Part shown: in pieces, positions 1-13,035 of the stretch
Layout: each line of letters starts with the position of its first letter
Position numbering within the stretch: the first letter of the stretch is position 1
Source of the DNA: Ephydatia muelleri
Taxonomy: Eukaryota; Porifera; Demospongiae; Spongillida; Spongillidae
Length of the DNA stretch: 64,000 bases
NCBI GenBank assembly: GCA_013339895.1
Contig: JABACO010000001.1
Coordinates: 10,234,515 to 10,298,514, forward strand
Direction of reading: 5' to 3'
Translations under genes and position numbers: made by a program
The notes under the pieces: model-generated
What the model was told of the DNA's origin: nothing
Seen by the model: only the letters and a program-made list of their open reading frames with translations
The model's database searches: none

Positions 1-7
1 AATCGCG

Positions 8-3000
8 ATGACAGAATACAACTATTACAAGTTGGTGGTTTTTGGAGGTGAGTCACGTGGTACATGGTTCGTGCGAATGAGTCGTTAATTTCAATCAACT
101 AGTTCACTTTTAATCTAGCGCTATATGTCAAGTGCTAGCGGGAGTAATCGGAAGTTTCGTTAGAAACTTCCATATAGGATTTGACTCTAACTATGAATTT
201 CATTAAAAATACGCGACCCGTCTGTAACAAGACTCCCGACGATCGGATCGTTTAGCTTATTTTAGCAATCGATCTATAAGGGCAGTTTCGTTTTTGTTTC
301 ATGTCGTAGAACCGCGCGGTTGTAGAGAACAAAAGGGTACTACTGTCCATCCTCGTACCCAGTCCCGGAACAATGGGTGGGTCTCCTCCTTGGCAATGCA
401 CAACACGGGATAGGAACACTTTTAAACGATGTATTTTTCACCAATAGCTTCAGAATTGGCTGGAAGAGGTCCTTTATGGATCAAATAGTTGATGTTATAT
501 ATTGGTAAACAATCGACTATACGGCTTATGTAAGAGGTATTATTAGATTTCTAAAAATGAATGTATAAATAGCGAACAACGGAAAAACTCTTCGGTGATT
601 CAATCGTCGTTTTGGTGTGAAACCTTTTTGTTAGTGAAGTTGTTTTCCTCAAAATGCCTTCACGTCAGAAAAAGAAACGAGCGAAACGATAGAGGACGAG
701 GATATGTAAGAGAAGGAAGAGGGCGACGTGGAAGAGGCGGTGAAGGATGAGACCGTAATGTGAACTATTATTCGGTATATGTATACTACTACTACTAATG
801 TTAGTGTTATTATATATTATGCAAAATGCGCTAATGACAATGGTCGGTCTACAGTGGAAATCGTGGTACTTTATGACATTAAAATAGTTACGTTATTTAA
901 GTTATCTTCTAGTTATTCGATTATGGCTGAGGGCGTTGGTTGTGTTGTTGACAGCGAGAACGGCTCTTTTCATAGCCAAATCACTTGGCGCCTACCGAGA
1001 AAGGCTACTCAAGCAGCAGTATCTGCATGGAAACTTCTTTGTGCAAGGAAATTTTCAAGGGGAGACCCGCGAGCTGGGGAAAACGGTCCATACAGCGAAC
1101 CAGCAAGTTTATGCGAATGAGCATGACGAAGAGAAGGACTGCAGCTTCTATCGCGGAAAGTGCCACGAAAGAGTTAAAGTCTCTAGCCGAATTTATGTCC
1201 AATCTCTCGCGGGTCTCCTCTTGGAGATTTCCTTGCACAAAGAGGTTTCCATGCAGATATTGCTGCTTGAGTAGCCTTTCTCGGCAAGCGCGGAGTGATT
1301 TGGCTATGAAAAGAGCCGTTTTCGCTGTCAACAACAAAACCAACGCCCTTAGCCATGAGCTAATAACTAGAAGATAACTTAAATAACGTAACTATTTTAA
1401 TGTCTTCATTGCTTGAAGGCATTTTGTTAGCGATACACTGCGCATTGGCACAGCAAGAAAGATCTCCTACGATAAAGTACTGATCGTACTAATCTCTTGT
1501 AAATTTCTGAGACATAGAAATCGCGCAAAGCGAAATGGCTGATCTAACACAAAACAGTATAAAATATGGTGTCTGTATCGAAAACACCGTTTCCTTTTAC
1601 CGGACAAAAAATCCAACTCGAGCAGACGATGGGGAAACGGCCACTCTTTATATGATAACCGAACGAGAGAGAAATTCACCTAAAACGATAAATGGTCATT
1701 TGTTTACTATCAAGATCGTAGTGAAACCCAAAAGACACGTGATGCGTAGTGTTTATGAATGCTAATTGGCAAACAATTATGTAACAAACGTTCGTGCGTT
1801 GTCAGATTTTTATTTCAGTGTATATCAATCAAAAAACATTCAAGTGAACCAAATTCACATGAAGAATAATTTTAGGATCAAGTACCACAATTTCCACTGT
1901 AAGTACAGCAAGGAAAGATTTCATGAATGATTAAAACACGTATCCCGACTTTAGTTCTGACATCGGATCGCTTAGCTTCGTTCATAGTTCTACATGTCTT
2001 AGCAAATTGTACCCACATGACGTCACACAACCATAGAAAAAAAAAATGAAACAAGTAAATAAAAACATTCTCTAGGAGAAAGTTGGTGGGATATAGGATT
2101 TGAGGGCGATTGGTGGTGTAAAAAGCAAGGAAACAAGGTCTTATCAGAAGGGAAAATGTAATAGTCCTATATGCACAGAAACAACACATGCCCTAGAAAT
2201 GTGCTAAATATAGGACTATTACATTAAATTCCCTTCTGATAAGACCTTGTTTCCTTGCTTTTTACACCACCAATCGCCATCAAATCCTATATCCCACCAA
2301 CTTTCTCCTAGAGAATGTTTTTATTTACTTGTACTATTATAAATTAATTGATTCGATTCTCTTTTGCACCTTTGGATGGACCCAATTTGCACTTCGTTTA
2401 GATACTTTGTATCTGCAATTAGCAACCCACTGATCTGACTGATGGGTGACTAAACAGTTGATCTGCTGGCAACAGGTTTGGTTTAAAAAAACAAAAAACA
2501 AAAAAAAAAACAGCGTCGTTTATACATTGTATAAAGCAATTGGTATCTCTGTTGCATCAGTGGTGTATGTAATACTAATTTTGTCCCCTGCATAGTTAGT
2601 AGAGCAGTTCTTCATAAATTTCTTCATTACTAATTAGTTAGGACCTTGATTTGTATATCACTGGAGTAGGGTATAAATAGCTGCCAATCATCAACAGGCC
2701 TTTGATGGCAATGGGTTTCTTTGTGGTTCAGAAAAGTTAGAGATCTACATGCCCGAGCCATTCAAAAAATATATGTCATTATGCATGGACTTGCGTACAC
2801 ATGAGCATGGCAGAGATAGAAAATGATCACAGTCACTGATTTGTTGTTAATTAAATGTGTTCGTTGCAATTAGTATAGGTGATTTACCCTCTCAACCCCT
2901 TCTTGTCAAATCCTGGGCTATACTTGAAGCTGGAGGTGTAGGGAAAAGTGCCATAACGATACAGTTCATCCACAACCAATTCATAACTGATTATGACGTT

Positions 3001-6000
3001 ACAATTGAAGATTCGTACACAAAGCAAGTGGTGATAGATGAAGAGACCTGCGTCCTAGACATCCTGGTTGTAGCAGGGCAAGAGGAATACAGTGCCTTGA
3101 GGCCTCAACATATGAAGACAGGCAATGGGTTCTTCTGTGTGTTTGCAGTAGACAGCATGACATCTTTCACTGACATTGATGTCTTTAGAGAGCAGGTATG
3201 TTTGATTTTCATGCTATGTGCCCATGTCTAGGTGAACTAGTGATTGTTTGTATGTCATGAGTCTGAATTTGTTTGCTGAAATCTATATTCAGCACTTGTG
3301 CAGGTGGTGCATGTGAACGTTCAGATAGTGCAATGAGGGCAACTGCACAGCTGACAGCACACTCACCTTTCGACTATTCTGTTTTAATAGTTATCATTTT
3401 TGCTACTAATCATGAAATAGTTATATAGCTGGGTGTGCATTTTACTCTCTCCTTATGTATATCATCTAATAACTTTGTGAGCTCAAAAAATCTTAGTTGA
3501 TCACTACTAAATTAGATGTCTGTCTTAAGGAGAGGTGAACAGAAATCGTATGTGGTTATATACACCATGGGAAGTATTAATTATACTCTTTGGTTGAAAA
3601 TTTTGAAACTGAAAATTGTATTCTATGGTTTGAAAATGCTAGGATGATGCAGAAATCTTACAGCTAGCATAAGTCTTTTTTTTTTCTAGTGTGAAAACAA
3701 GCATAAAAAACCAACTTTATTTTCAAAGTGGATGTTAATACCACTGGTGACAGAATCCTCCACCTAATTTTTTGCACCACATTAATAAGAAACATAATAT
3801 AAGCGCAAATTCATCTGTAGAGTAATGCAGCCAATTCATTGTGTGTAACCACTCATAGCAGCTGCTCGAACTTATTAGAGGCTTTAGAGCATCAGAGACA
3901 ATTATGTCCACACTGTTCTAAAATTAAAACTTTCTTTACAAATAGTTTTACTAATTGCATCTGTATCATTATGACATTTAAACAAACTACAACCCCCCCC
4001 CCCCCCCTCAAAGACTATTTAGGTATATTAATTGAAATCAATATCTAACCGACCCAAGAACAAACAATATTTTTAAAATCCTTTCATTCATCTTGAACAT
4101 TTGGTCACGTTTTCAATTTAGTTTTAGATGGTCTTAAAACTATTCATATAATAATTTGCTTGCATCACAATAGTATGACTAGTCAGTAAGTTTCATAGTA
4201 AACTAACCATTTGCTAACTAATGTTGATATTGAGTTGTATTAATTTAAATACTTTGCACTTGCAATATACATGCATTTCGAATTTGCTAATTAATTATTC
4301 ATGTCATGGCCACTCCACTTTGCATTTACTTTTCATTGCCGCCAGAAACCCACACAGTAATTCAATTGCGATGCACTGATGGTACGATGTTTAGAATGTA
4401 AGTCACAGTGGTTTCCCACCACAGTGTACCATTCTTTGAACGGCCTTTCAGGTGATTTTGAAGTATATGTTGGATTATCCTAATTCATTTATAAAGGACT
4501 TTATAAGAGAATTGGAAGATGTGACCTTTTCTGCAAAAGTAACACAACTGCATTCCCCTCAAAATTAAGGGATCAAACCTGCCACATTTTTATATCATAG
4601 GTGTCCCCATATCTTCTGTGCCAACTTTGTTGCCTCCAAATATCATGAAGCTCAGAAGTTGTTAGCCAAACTAGAAAGAGATTGCAGGTAGAGAGAGACC
4701 CACAAGTAGCCCTTATGAATTCATATCTGTGGTGGTTTCTGTCTTTTTGGGACTTCGGTCCCTCTCCCATCACTCTAGTGCAGCACTCATATTCTTCATC
4801 TGGATGGTGCAATAATGAGGGTGTACATTTGAATTGTACTATTCATATGTTTAATGAGCAAGTTGCATTCTCTGAGAAGATATCTCTTAGCCTCTTTACC
4901 TTGTATTCAGAAAGCTTTATCTTCGAAAATTGATGGCTTTCTGTAGTGTCGCCGCTGTACACGTTACACGCGTATTGTCAGTATTGTCAGGATGGTACAG
5001 CCCAATCACGGGCAGCGGTCAATATTCAAGAGCAGTCACTCACAAAAGCAATACAAATTCACAGATGGACAGACTGACTGGCAACTATGACGTCACCTAT
5101 AGAGCATGCACAATGACAGACAGAGAAGGACAGACAGACTAGACATAGCCAACAGTACAAATATCACACTTTCAATTCCAGCAACTTATTAAAAAGTCCT
5201 CACCTGTTGATAAAGCACACTATATTCCATTTCAGCTATGGATGCTGCATCATGGCTTTCAGTAACACCCTCCATAGGCTTTCATCTTGAACCAGAGGAG
5301 TTCCACACTGCAGTAGAGTGTTGGCTGGGCTAAGACATCTTGTATGGATCTCAATGTGCATTATACCCTGGTAGCCCCTTACTAAAGAGGGGGCAATGCT
5401 ATAATAAACTTCGAGATCTTGATGGAATCCTTCCACAATGCCCATTTGTCGGTCCAGGGGAAGCAGGTGCAGGGCTCAGCACAGATCTCTCCCAGTCAAG
5501 ACCGGCAGATATTCTTGAATAGGACTGGAATCGAGGAAAGCCAGCTGCCTTTGACATCTGGGTTGTCTCACTGCTAAACTCATGTTTTGGGGAGCAACAG
5601 CAGGTGCAGCAACAGAGGCAGCTGAACTAACAATGATGCAATGTGTGCTGTTGAGTTGGGGTGGGTGGCAATCCCCCTCTTATGAGGCACAGGGCAAGGA
5701 GACTTGCAACTTGCAACCTTTGAACTTTATGCAAGGCTGATGATGTATAGGGCAATTGTATCCAGGTCCTAGATTATGTTATTAGTGCATTAGTAATAAG
5801 ATTACTTGTGTGTTTTACTTTATTAAAATAGTACAACCAGGTAATGCTGAAGCTTCTAGACATAAATACAATTTATGTCAGTTATGTACATGCACATGGT
5901 GCCTGAGAATTTAAGAAATCATTATGGACTATGCATGAAACGGTTTTGCACATAATATATTTATCATTTTTGGTGGCATTTTGTGCATGCATTTGAGATT

Positions 6001-6331
6001 CAATATATGCCAATGGATAATATTGTTTCCTCACAGATTCATAGAGTGAAGAACTCTGATGATGTTCCAATTATAAGTGGGTTACTTTTGCATGGTCACT
6101 TCTATATATTGCACATCACATATTGCTATCCCAATCCTTATGCACTCCACAGTGGTCGCCAATAAGGTGGACCTTCCTCATCGCACAGTGGATCAAACGT
6201 TGGCTGAGGGTTATGCCAAGACACACCACATGTTGTATATAGAGACTTCAGCCAAGACGAGACAAGGGGTTTATGATGCATTTCATATGCTTGTACGAGA
6301 AATCCGTCATAGGGTAAGAGGCCAATATGTG

Positions 6332-6365
<34 letters not shown>

Positions 6366-6587
6366 CCTATGTGTGCACATAACACACAGCATACAGTTGC
6401 GCCCACACTTCAGTAACACACACACGACAAATTTGGTATTTTTGTTTCGTTAAACATCTTGTAATTTCTAAATATGATTGCGTCACCAATGAAGATTAAG
6501 ATTTTGTATCTTTCGTGTTGTAAACAGAGAGAGATAAAGAAGGAAGAAGTCTCGACCAAAAAGAAGAAAAGGTGTATACTTCTTTGA
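8..6587 (+). CDS. Ras-family small GTPase, five exons, atypical switch regions
   Basis: Membrane-anchored GTP-binding switch protein. Exons 8-47, 2930-3195, 6037-6076, 6153-6313 and 6528-6587 join in frame with GT/AG borders. Seen in order: start MTEY, P-loop GAGGVGKS formed across intron 1, switch I DVTIEDSY, switch [13 protein letters not shown], base-binding NKVDL and ETSAK, polybasic stretch KKKKR, CAAX box CILL. A final Leu is known to favour geranylgeranylation. Length is about 189 residues, normal for Ras. Odd points compared with HRAS: three extra residues before KLVV, Pro34 replaced by Val, Asp57-Thr58 (DTAG) replaced by Val-Val, and D69/Y71 replaced by Pro/His, while Q61 and T35 are kept. 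Family membership is certain; whether it is Ras, R-Ras or a divergent paralogue is not settled. Altered nucleotide cycling is inferred. Confidence 0.93.
875..1404. repeat. Foldback (inverted) repeat in Ras intron 1
   Basis: Arms of about 200 bp (875-1073 and 1205-1404) are inverted copies, roughly 85-90% identical by eye, around a 130-bp spacer. A further short match (aaaatgccttca near 650; its complement near 1416-1427) suggests the original arm was longer and the right arm lost about 210 bp. The short ORFs on both strands here mirror each other because of the palindrome. Family not recognised. Confidence 0.75.
2051..2332. mobile_element. MITE family A, copy 1
   Basis: A 282-bp near-perfect palindrome: 2051-2190 pairs with about 2200-2332, with only a short loop. 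The end core GAGAAAGTTGGTGG and the inner motif AAAAAGCAAGGAAACAAG recur in the copy at 10133-10360. No coding capacity. It lies inside Ras intron 1. Superfamily not determined; no unambiguous target duplication seen. Confidence 0.85.
3196..6036. other. Ras intron 2; possible decayed element on the minus strand
   Basis: A 2.8-kb intron. It holds a 15-bp C tract (3993-4007) and, around 4570-5600, short open stretches on the minus strand that look like old coding DNA but match no family I recognise. Nothing else stands out. Confidence 0.4.
6333..6363. repeat. (TG)n microsatellite
   Basis: About 15 TG units in the last Ras intron, just after the exon 4 donor. Confidence 0.9.
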
Positions 6588-8663
6588 CTTTGCAATTTTC
6601 CATTGTTTATGCCACTCAAATTCCATATACGCTATCAAACATAAGTGGTCACAATCTACTGTACCACTGTTGTCTTATGGCCAGACAAGGCCCAGGTATA
6701 TAATGTACATGCATTCTAAATGTTTGAAATTGGTTTTGGAAAAATTGGCACTGTAATTAAAAAAAAATGCATCAGAAGAAGTGTATTATTACATGAGTGA
6801 GCTTGGGATTTATTAAACATAGCTTTAATGCACTGCTGGAAAAGATCTTGCATTTTTAATGGCTCTGCACTTTTGATGGTGCTACTAGCTGCTTCAAGAT
6901 TTGTAGATAGAGGTATGTTGCAAAGTGCCATTCATTGGCTTGATTTGGCACCTGTGTACAGTTACAGAAGATCTTGGTCTTAATGAATTCACCAGCTCAC
7001 ACAAGCAGCTAGCATTGGAAGCATTACAACTCAATGCATTGCATTGGGAATACTTTTATCATGTATAGTACATTTCTCAATAATATACCGACTGTGTGCA
7101 CAAACCACTCTATAATAGCTTACCAATTCCAATATGTGTGTGTGTGTGAGGCTATAAAATAAACACACGTGACACAAGTACCACAAGTCTGTTCCATATG
7201 GGTTCAATTCAAGCGTATGACAACTGACATCAGTACAATTACACTGACTATGCTTCAAATAGAATTCTGCATGTGTGCAAGTGTTTAGAAGTGAATAGTA
7301 ATAGGAACAGGGCGTCAATCACATGCATCGTTTTTCGAAGCCAAACATGAAATGTGGCGGGTTATTATTATTGCATTCTTCTGTACATACACTGTACATG
7401 GATACACCGCACGCTTTAGAGTTTGATGACGGCAGAATATGCTTTGATTTGAGAAGACGCTTTGATTTGAGAAGACGCACACAGTCTTATAAAAGCTCCT
7501 GGGCACCGAACCAGTACAACCTACCTACTTAGCCTAGGGTCAATAAAACCATTAATCATGCATAAAAATCTGGCGGGGAGATCTATAACTAAAGGTTAAT
7601 AAGAGCAGAGTTACGTTCTGCAATCTTAATTTCTGCACAACTTCTTCCGGATTGACGTACATCATGTATCAGAGTTAGATTACATAGCCTTTCTTCAGAC
7701 ATATAACATGCTGACACGAATGTATGAATTCAGTCTACGCATTGAAGCTCTTTACCTTCACACTAGCAAGATGTGGCTAGGAGCGCCACGGCTGTTACAA
7801 TATGGAGATTAGAACATAATGCCTGACATTGTTCATCCGGTTCAAAGTTGAATAGTACGGCAACGCTTTGTGACGAATCCCCCCGCATTATGTAGTATTT
7901 TTTAATGCGATGTGAAGACGATGTTACAGTGTTTTCTGTTGTTGTTGCTCTACTGGTATACTGTATGTCGATAACGGCGCCATTTAAATTTACTATATTG
8001 TTCTTGGTCGCACTGCAGTTGAAAAATGAGGTGATACATTAAGGTAGTGCTCATTCAGTATGCTTTTAGCTTTGCTATAGGATTCCGTATTCTAGAGTAC
8101 TCGAGTTGAATTTGGCATGTTTGTACCCCTTTGCAGCTATATGTTACCTGTTCAGAATCCTTAGCCTATATCAAGGGATTCTAATGGCAAGTAACTGTTC
8201 CTTCTTTTCAACACTCAGAGCTCTCAGCTCACCTTCAAATATGAGGCCAGCATCCTTATTGCTGGCACTCAAGATGGTTAATGCCTTCTCCAGCTTGTAA
8301 ACACGACACTTGCATGTGCGAAAACTAAGCTTTGAGGAGCGTGGTGCAGTTAGAAAACAGGGCTGCATGATAATTCCAGTCCTTAGTAGTGCTGAGTATC
8401 TGGTGAGCTATTTTACTCACAAGCTGCATCATGTGTATTCTAAACAGTACTGCATGAGTCATGGCCATGGCTTTAATGCTATGACCCATGCCACACCAGC
8501 TTAGGAGCAGGGTTCACTTGCATTCCAGGCTTGCACTGGTGTACAGCATGCTGCAATTAAGTGGATCCACTAGTTCAGACAAGTGGCACAATAGTACAAT
8601 AGTCTGTCACAAAGAAGCTGCATAAGCTGTGTTAGCACAAAGACAGATTGAGCGTTCCAACTG
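6588..8663. other. Intergenic; no gene recognised
   Basis: No splice-supported exon or recognisable family was seen. There is an 18-bp direct duplication (ctttgatttgagaagacg) near 7441-7476. The short ORFs are unremarkable. Confidence 0.4.
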
Positions 8664-9014
8664 ACTATTACAGACAGTGTTTGGGTGACTGACATAGCCT
8701 TTGCAATTTGCACCTGGATGCACGCATTGTTTGTATTCTCACTGAGTTTGTAGACATCCATCTCGTCCTGAGTCATATCATATCCTATAGCTCTACTGAT
8801 GCATATAAATATGCTGAAGTTATCTGCTCCGCTGTTTCCATTTGGCTGCTTTTGAACATCAGCAAATCAAATTCTATTAAATATTAGAAACAGCCAACGA
8901 TACCCTCCTGCGGAAATTGTGAAGCACATTATGCATGGTTGCATCACCACCACCAACAATTAAATGTCCAATACAGCTACCATTAGCAGTCACCCAAACA
9001 CTGTCTGTAATAGT
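8664..9014. repeat. Exact 28-bp inverted repeat flanking 295 bp
   Basis: 8664-8691 is the exact reverse complement of 8987-9014 (core CACCCAAACACTGTCTG). The right copy lies just before the long GA tract. Between them is AT-rich sequence with no clear gene. It could be the ends of a small element or a local inverted duplication. Confidence 0.7.
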
Positions 9015-9024
9015 GAGCTCTTCT

Positions 9025-9276
<252 letters not shown>

Positions 9277-9623
9277 AATTATTTCCACCTCGGTGCATAT
9301 ACAACATAATGCCTAATATCTTTGCCTAAAGCTGAAAGTGTGTACATTCCCCATGCATGCATGGTACACACAACACAATTCTTGGCTCAATCCAGTTGAC
9401 CTTTTGTGCCTTAGTCACCTCAGTCAGGCTCAAGACACCCGATTTCCTACAGCCAATTTCTGCTTCTTTCTTAAGAGATGAAAACATTATTACAAAGGAC
9501 TGTGCTTTTCATGTTAGATATTAAATGTAAACAATGCATGCATGGTAATTGGTGCAAGACATTTACTCATTTCTGTGCCCTGAAAGGATATAGTTAAGAC
9601 CCCAGATCAACCTGGGCGTTAGG

Positions 9624-9626
<3 letters not shown>

Positions 9627-9659
<33 letters not shown>
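9627..9659. repeat. 33-bp G homopolymer
   Basis: Uninterrupted G run. Its true length is uncertain in any sequencing chemistry. Confidence 0.95.
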
Positions 9660-9661
<2 letters not shown>

Positions 9662-9971
9662 ATAGCGGTCACCTACAGGGCTGTAATATTATTACGCGAG
9701 ACGGTACGACCCAAATTCGAGATGGCACGACCCGAAAACGAATCAGAAAATTTTTATAAGCGCCCGAAGGCGCTATATGGCGCCGAAGGCACCTCGAAGC
9801 GATTGTAAGATGGGTGTTTTTCGAATCTGCATTCGGAATGTAGGTGAAAAGTTGACCTCGTTCGCGCGTCTTCGGGGCGCGTACTCTAAACCCTAAGGCT
9901 ATCGTAAGTCTAATATTAGCTATTACCTATCGTTTATGTGAGCAGATATTTACTTTTCTGTTCTATTTCAG

Positions 9972-10132
9972 AGCCCAAACCATCGCGGCCTTCTATTAGG
10001 ACGATCCAGGTATGAGGAGATTGTAAACTTATCAGAGGACGAGGGTGGGAAAGAGGATGTAGCCAAGGCGACGGAGGTGTTGCCTATTAACTTGTTTAAG
10101 GTCTGGGAACGAGACTTTTTCACTCATCGTAT
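9972..10132 (+). CDS. Exon-like open stretch cut by a MITE (uncertain)
   Basis: After a good acceptor (pyrimidine tract then ttctatttcag) the frame stays open for about 53 codons with acidic, protein-like composition (EEIVNLSEDEGG, then ATEVLPINLF), then runs into MITE copy 2. No homologue recognised and no partner exon is certain. It could be an exon of a lost gene or of an old element. Confidence 0.25.
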
Positions 10133-10360
10133 GACATTTTTTATGAGAAAGTTGGTGGTGTATAAAATTGTGGTGTAAAAAGCAAGGAAACAAGTAACAA
10201 TAAGGTAATAGTCCTATATTTAGCACATTTGTAGGACATGTATTATGTTATTTGTGTGCTAAATATAGGACTATTACATTTTCCCTTATTGTTAGACCCT
10301 TGTTTCCTTGCCACTATTGCCTTCAAATCGTATATACCACCAACTTTCTCACAGAATGTC
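10133..10360. mobile_element. MITE family A, copy 2
   Basis: A palindromic element sharing the GAGAAAGTTGGTGG ends and the GCAAGGAAACAAG inner motif of the copy at 2051-2332. The two arms (gacatt...GAGAAAG and CTTTCTC...aatgtc) enclose a short loop near 10230. Left and right arms differ more than in copy 1, so this copy is older or mosaic. Confidence 0.8.
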
Positions 10361-11576
10361 ACTTGTAATATTATTTCTGTGGTGCTCGTAGAGGTTGTGG
10401 CCTTTGTAATACGCTAATGCACCAGGATCTACAACTCACAGCTGCATGGCATGAGTATATGGATCAGTTTTTGGTGCATGGTGTTGCATTGTTGACTCAT
10501 CATTATTCAGGACCATGTTACGCTATATACAGCAGTCTAAAAAGAAACTGGTGAAGTTCAAAGGGAGACAAATTAATATACATGTAGAACTATGGATTGA
10601 AAGGTCCCATGCATCCGAAGGGAATGACACTGTTTTCTGGATCACGCAATTGATTACACCTATGAAAACAGATTCTCTATAATAAACATGCTAATTAATA
10701 CAGCTCAGTTATGACGCAAAAAATAACGGGCGGGCTTTTGGACGTTCGTCGTGGTATGCCTTCACAAAAAAAGCTGAATTCGCAGAGTACACAATGCAGC
10801 TGATATACTGTATTCTCGCTCCCACCAAATCAGTTATAACACTGGTCTCATATAATGCCGGGCCGGCTGCCTGACACGAAATAGAGCAATTCAAAGGTGC
10901 AGAGGAGTTGCAAAATGTGTATATAATAGGCCATAATATTGTTCCAGCGGACTCATGCAAATGAAATGTAGTACAATAGAAGGTTATTTGGATGGAAAGG
11001 TGTCTGGACATCTAATGCATTGCCTTTGTACTTAAATTTTGTGATTCCCTAAATGGCACTTTCATAAAAACACTGTACACAAAAATGCTACTCGTAAGTG
11101 CAACACAGATTTCATTCCACACATTAAGCATGCATAATATATTTGGCTCCACACAGCTGTTGTTTGAATTCTGTTGACCAAGGTTTCTGTTTGATTTTGA
11201 ATTGTGGAGAGTGGAATACAGTTTGTGGAAGTTGGTATCAGACACTTGGTGAAACCGGCTCTCAACAGTCTATTCTTCAACCAGGTATCCCATCTTGTAG
11301 ATGCCATCTTCAAAATATGCAGATTCACACTGTACAGCTTTAAGTGGCTCAACAATGTGTAGAAAACCTTTGTTAAATGAGTAATTTAGGTCATCTGGGA
11401 AGCTCAAGTGCTCTAGAGTGCAGAAACAGTTAAAAGTTATTAATCAGAATATGTAAATTGGGCATCATCTGTTATTCAGTTGTATGGGTTAAGCCAGTAC
11501 TTTTAATCACCTAATACAACCTATTGGCATCATGTCACAGAATACAGGTATATTTGCACACAAGACTCCATGCAAT
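10361..11576. other. Intergenic; nothing recognised
   Basis: AT-rich with scattered short ORFs on both strands; no conserved domain, splice pattern or repeat stands out. Confidence 0.4.
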
Positions 11577-11870
11577 GACCACTTACCGCTGACGTTATAC
11601 ATGCATGGTTTCCCGACTATTGATCCGCGGATCACTTTAAATAAATGTATTGCGGTCTATCCGGCATAGAGCCAAACATTTGTTTATAACTTCACTTCCC
11701 TAATAGCTTTTCCCTTTAGGAATCTCTTAAGCGGTCCATTGTCGTTCTTGTGGAATTTGTGTTTTGATAATGTTCCAGGTTGAAGTTCTAACAAATTAAT
11801 GCAGAGGGTGCGTGGTAAGTGCTATAGTTTAGGTGTTTTCATTCAAACCGGCTACTTCATATTCTCAAAG

Positions 11871-12660
11871 ATGTGCGATTCAGTTCCTGTTGAAGTTGAG
11901 CTCACGGAGGGCGATATACCTGGAGCATCTCTTGGAATCCAAAAGCCCCACGTGCTTAAATTGCCTGAACTGAAATGATGGTTAGCATGTTGAGGTGCAT
12001 CAAGGAGTGGAAACAAGCCAGCACTAATCGAGCATGTTAATGACTACATTAAAAGTGGTTCTGCTAAGAGGATTCATAAGAAAAGCGTTTGGGTGTTGTT
12101 CCAGGTATGAGCAGCTGTGGGCAACCACCAAAAGCTCCTGCAAGTGACTGGTCCGTCGGTTTGGTTGAGCTGAGGTATTCACAAATATACGACTACATGC
12201 TAGTAAAGTGATTAGTGCTGATGGAGCTGAGATGAGAGCTCTTAAATCTCTTAAGGCTGTGAGGTGTTTTTAAAAGAGGGCTACGTACAGGGATTGAAAT
12301 CCAACCATGGAGTGCCTCATTATGTGTTTGTGTCAGCACAAACACAAGCATCAATGAAATGTATCCTGTACACTGTAGAAATGTGTATGGATGGATGAGG
12401 GGATAGGTAATATCCTGGCAGCTCAGTGTCAGTGTCCAGGTGAATGGCCCAGTACAGCTTGCAGCCATGTTGCAGAAACCCTATTGCTATAGAGGACCAT
12501 TCAACGCATGTCACAGAGGCATCATGCACTTCTCAATTGCAACAATGGAATAAGCCTGCACTGAAACCAAATTCCCCCACCCTCATTAGGGATGCATGTG
12601 TTACCATGCATAAGGACGATAAGGCATCAGTAGTATGCAAGCCTACTATTACATCACATT
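11871..12660 (+). pseudogene. SAP-domain and SWIM zinc-finger remnants of the outer transposon
   Basis: From the ATG at 11871 the frame reads a SAP-like segment (LKLPELK, stop, WLAC; then, after a frame change, GASRSGNKPALIEHV), broken by a stop and frameshift. From 12290 onward other frames show SWIM-protein-like pieces (YVFVSAQTQASMKC, then SCTSQLQQWNKP). SAP and SWIM domains bind DNA or zinc and often accompany YqaJ-type nucleases in invertebrate repetitive genes. The order SAP, SWIM, YqaJ (15594-15716) is preserved with the hAT insertion removed. Non-functional. Confidence 0.55.
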
Positions 12661-13035
12661 AACCAGGTGATAGAGTGGTCAATGAGGAACGCTCTGATAA
12701 GTTTAGAGAGTGCTCCTTTTAAATGTGATTGGTCATTACAGCTCATACCACACATGATTGACACGTCACATACGACTGTGCATTTTCAATTTCCACTTAC
12801 ACAGCAGGCATTAAATGATGCATGCTCTAAAATACTGCAGACATGGTCCATATCAGAGAGTGCTGCTAAGGAATTGGAGTGCAAAACAAGGGGCAGTCCT
12901 TGATTCCTCTGTGGCACCTATCTCGAGCGCTTGAAGATTACTGCATCAAAATTTGGTCAGACTTGCAAATGCAGCTGGTTCAAAACAAGGGAGGTTATAA
13001 ATATCTAGTACTAGCATTAAAGGATTGCATTGCAC

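Noticed and set aside
649-760. Very basic short ORF suggestive of a protamine- or core-like protein
   Set aside because: Only about 12 codons before a stop and low complexity; no family can be supported.
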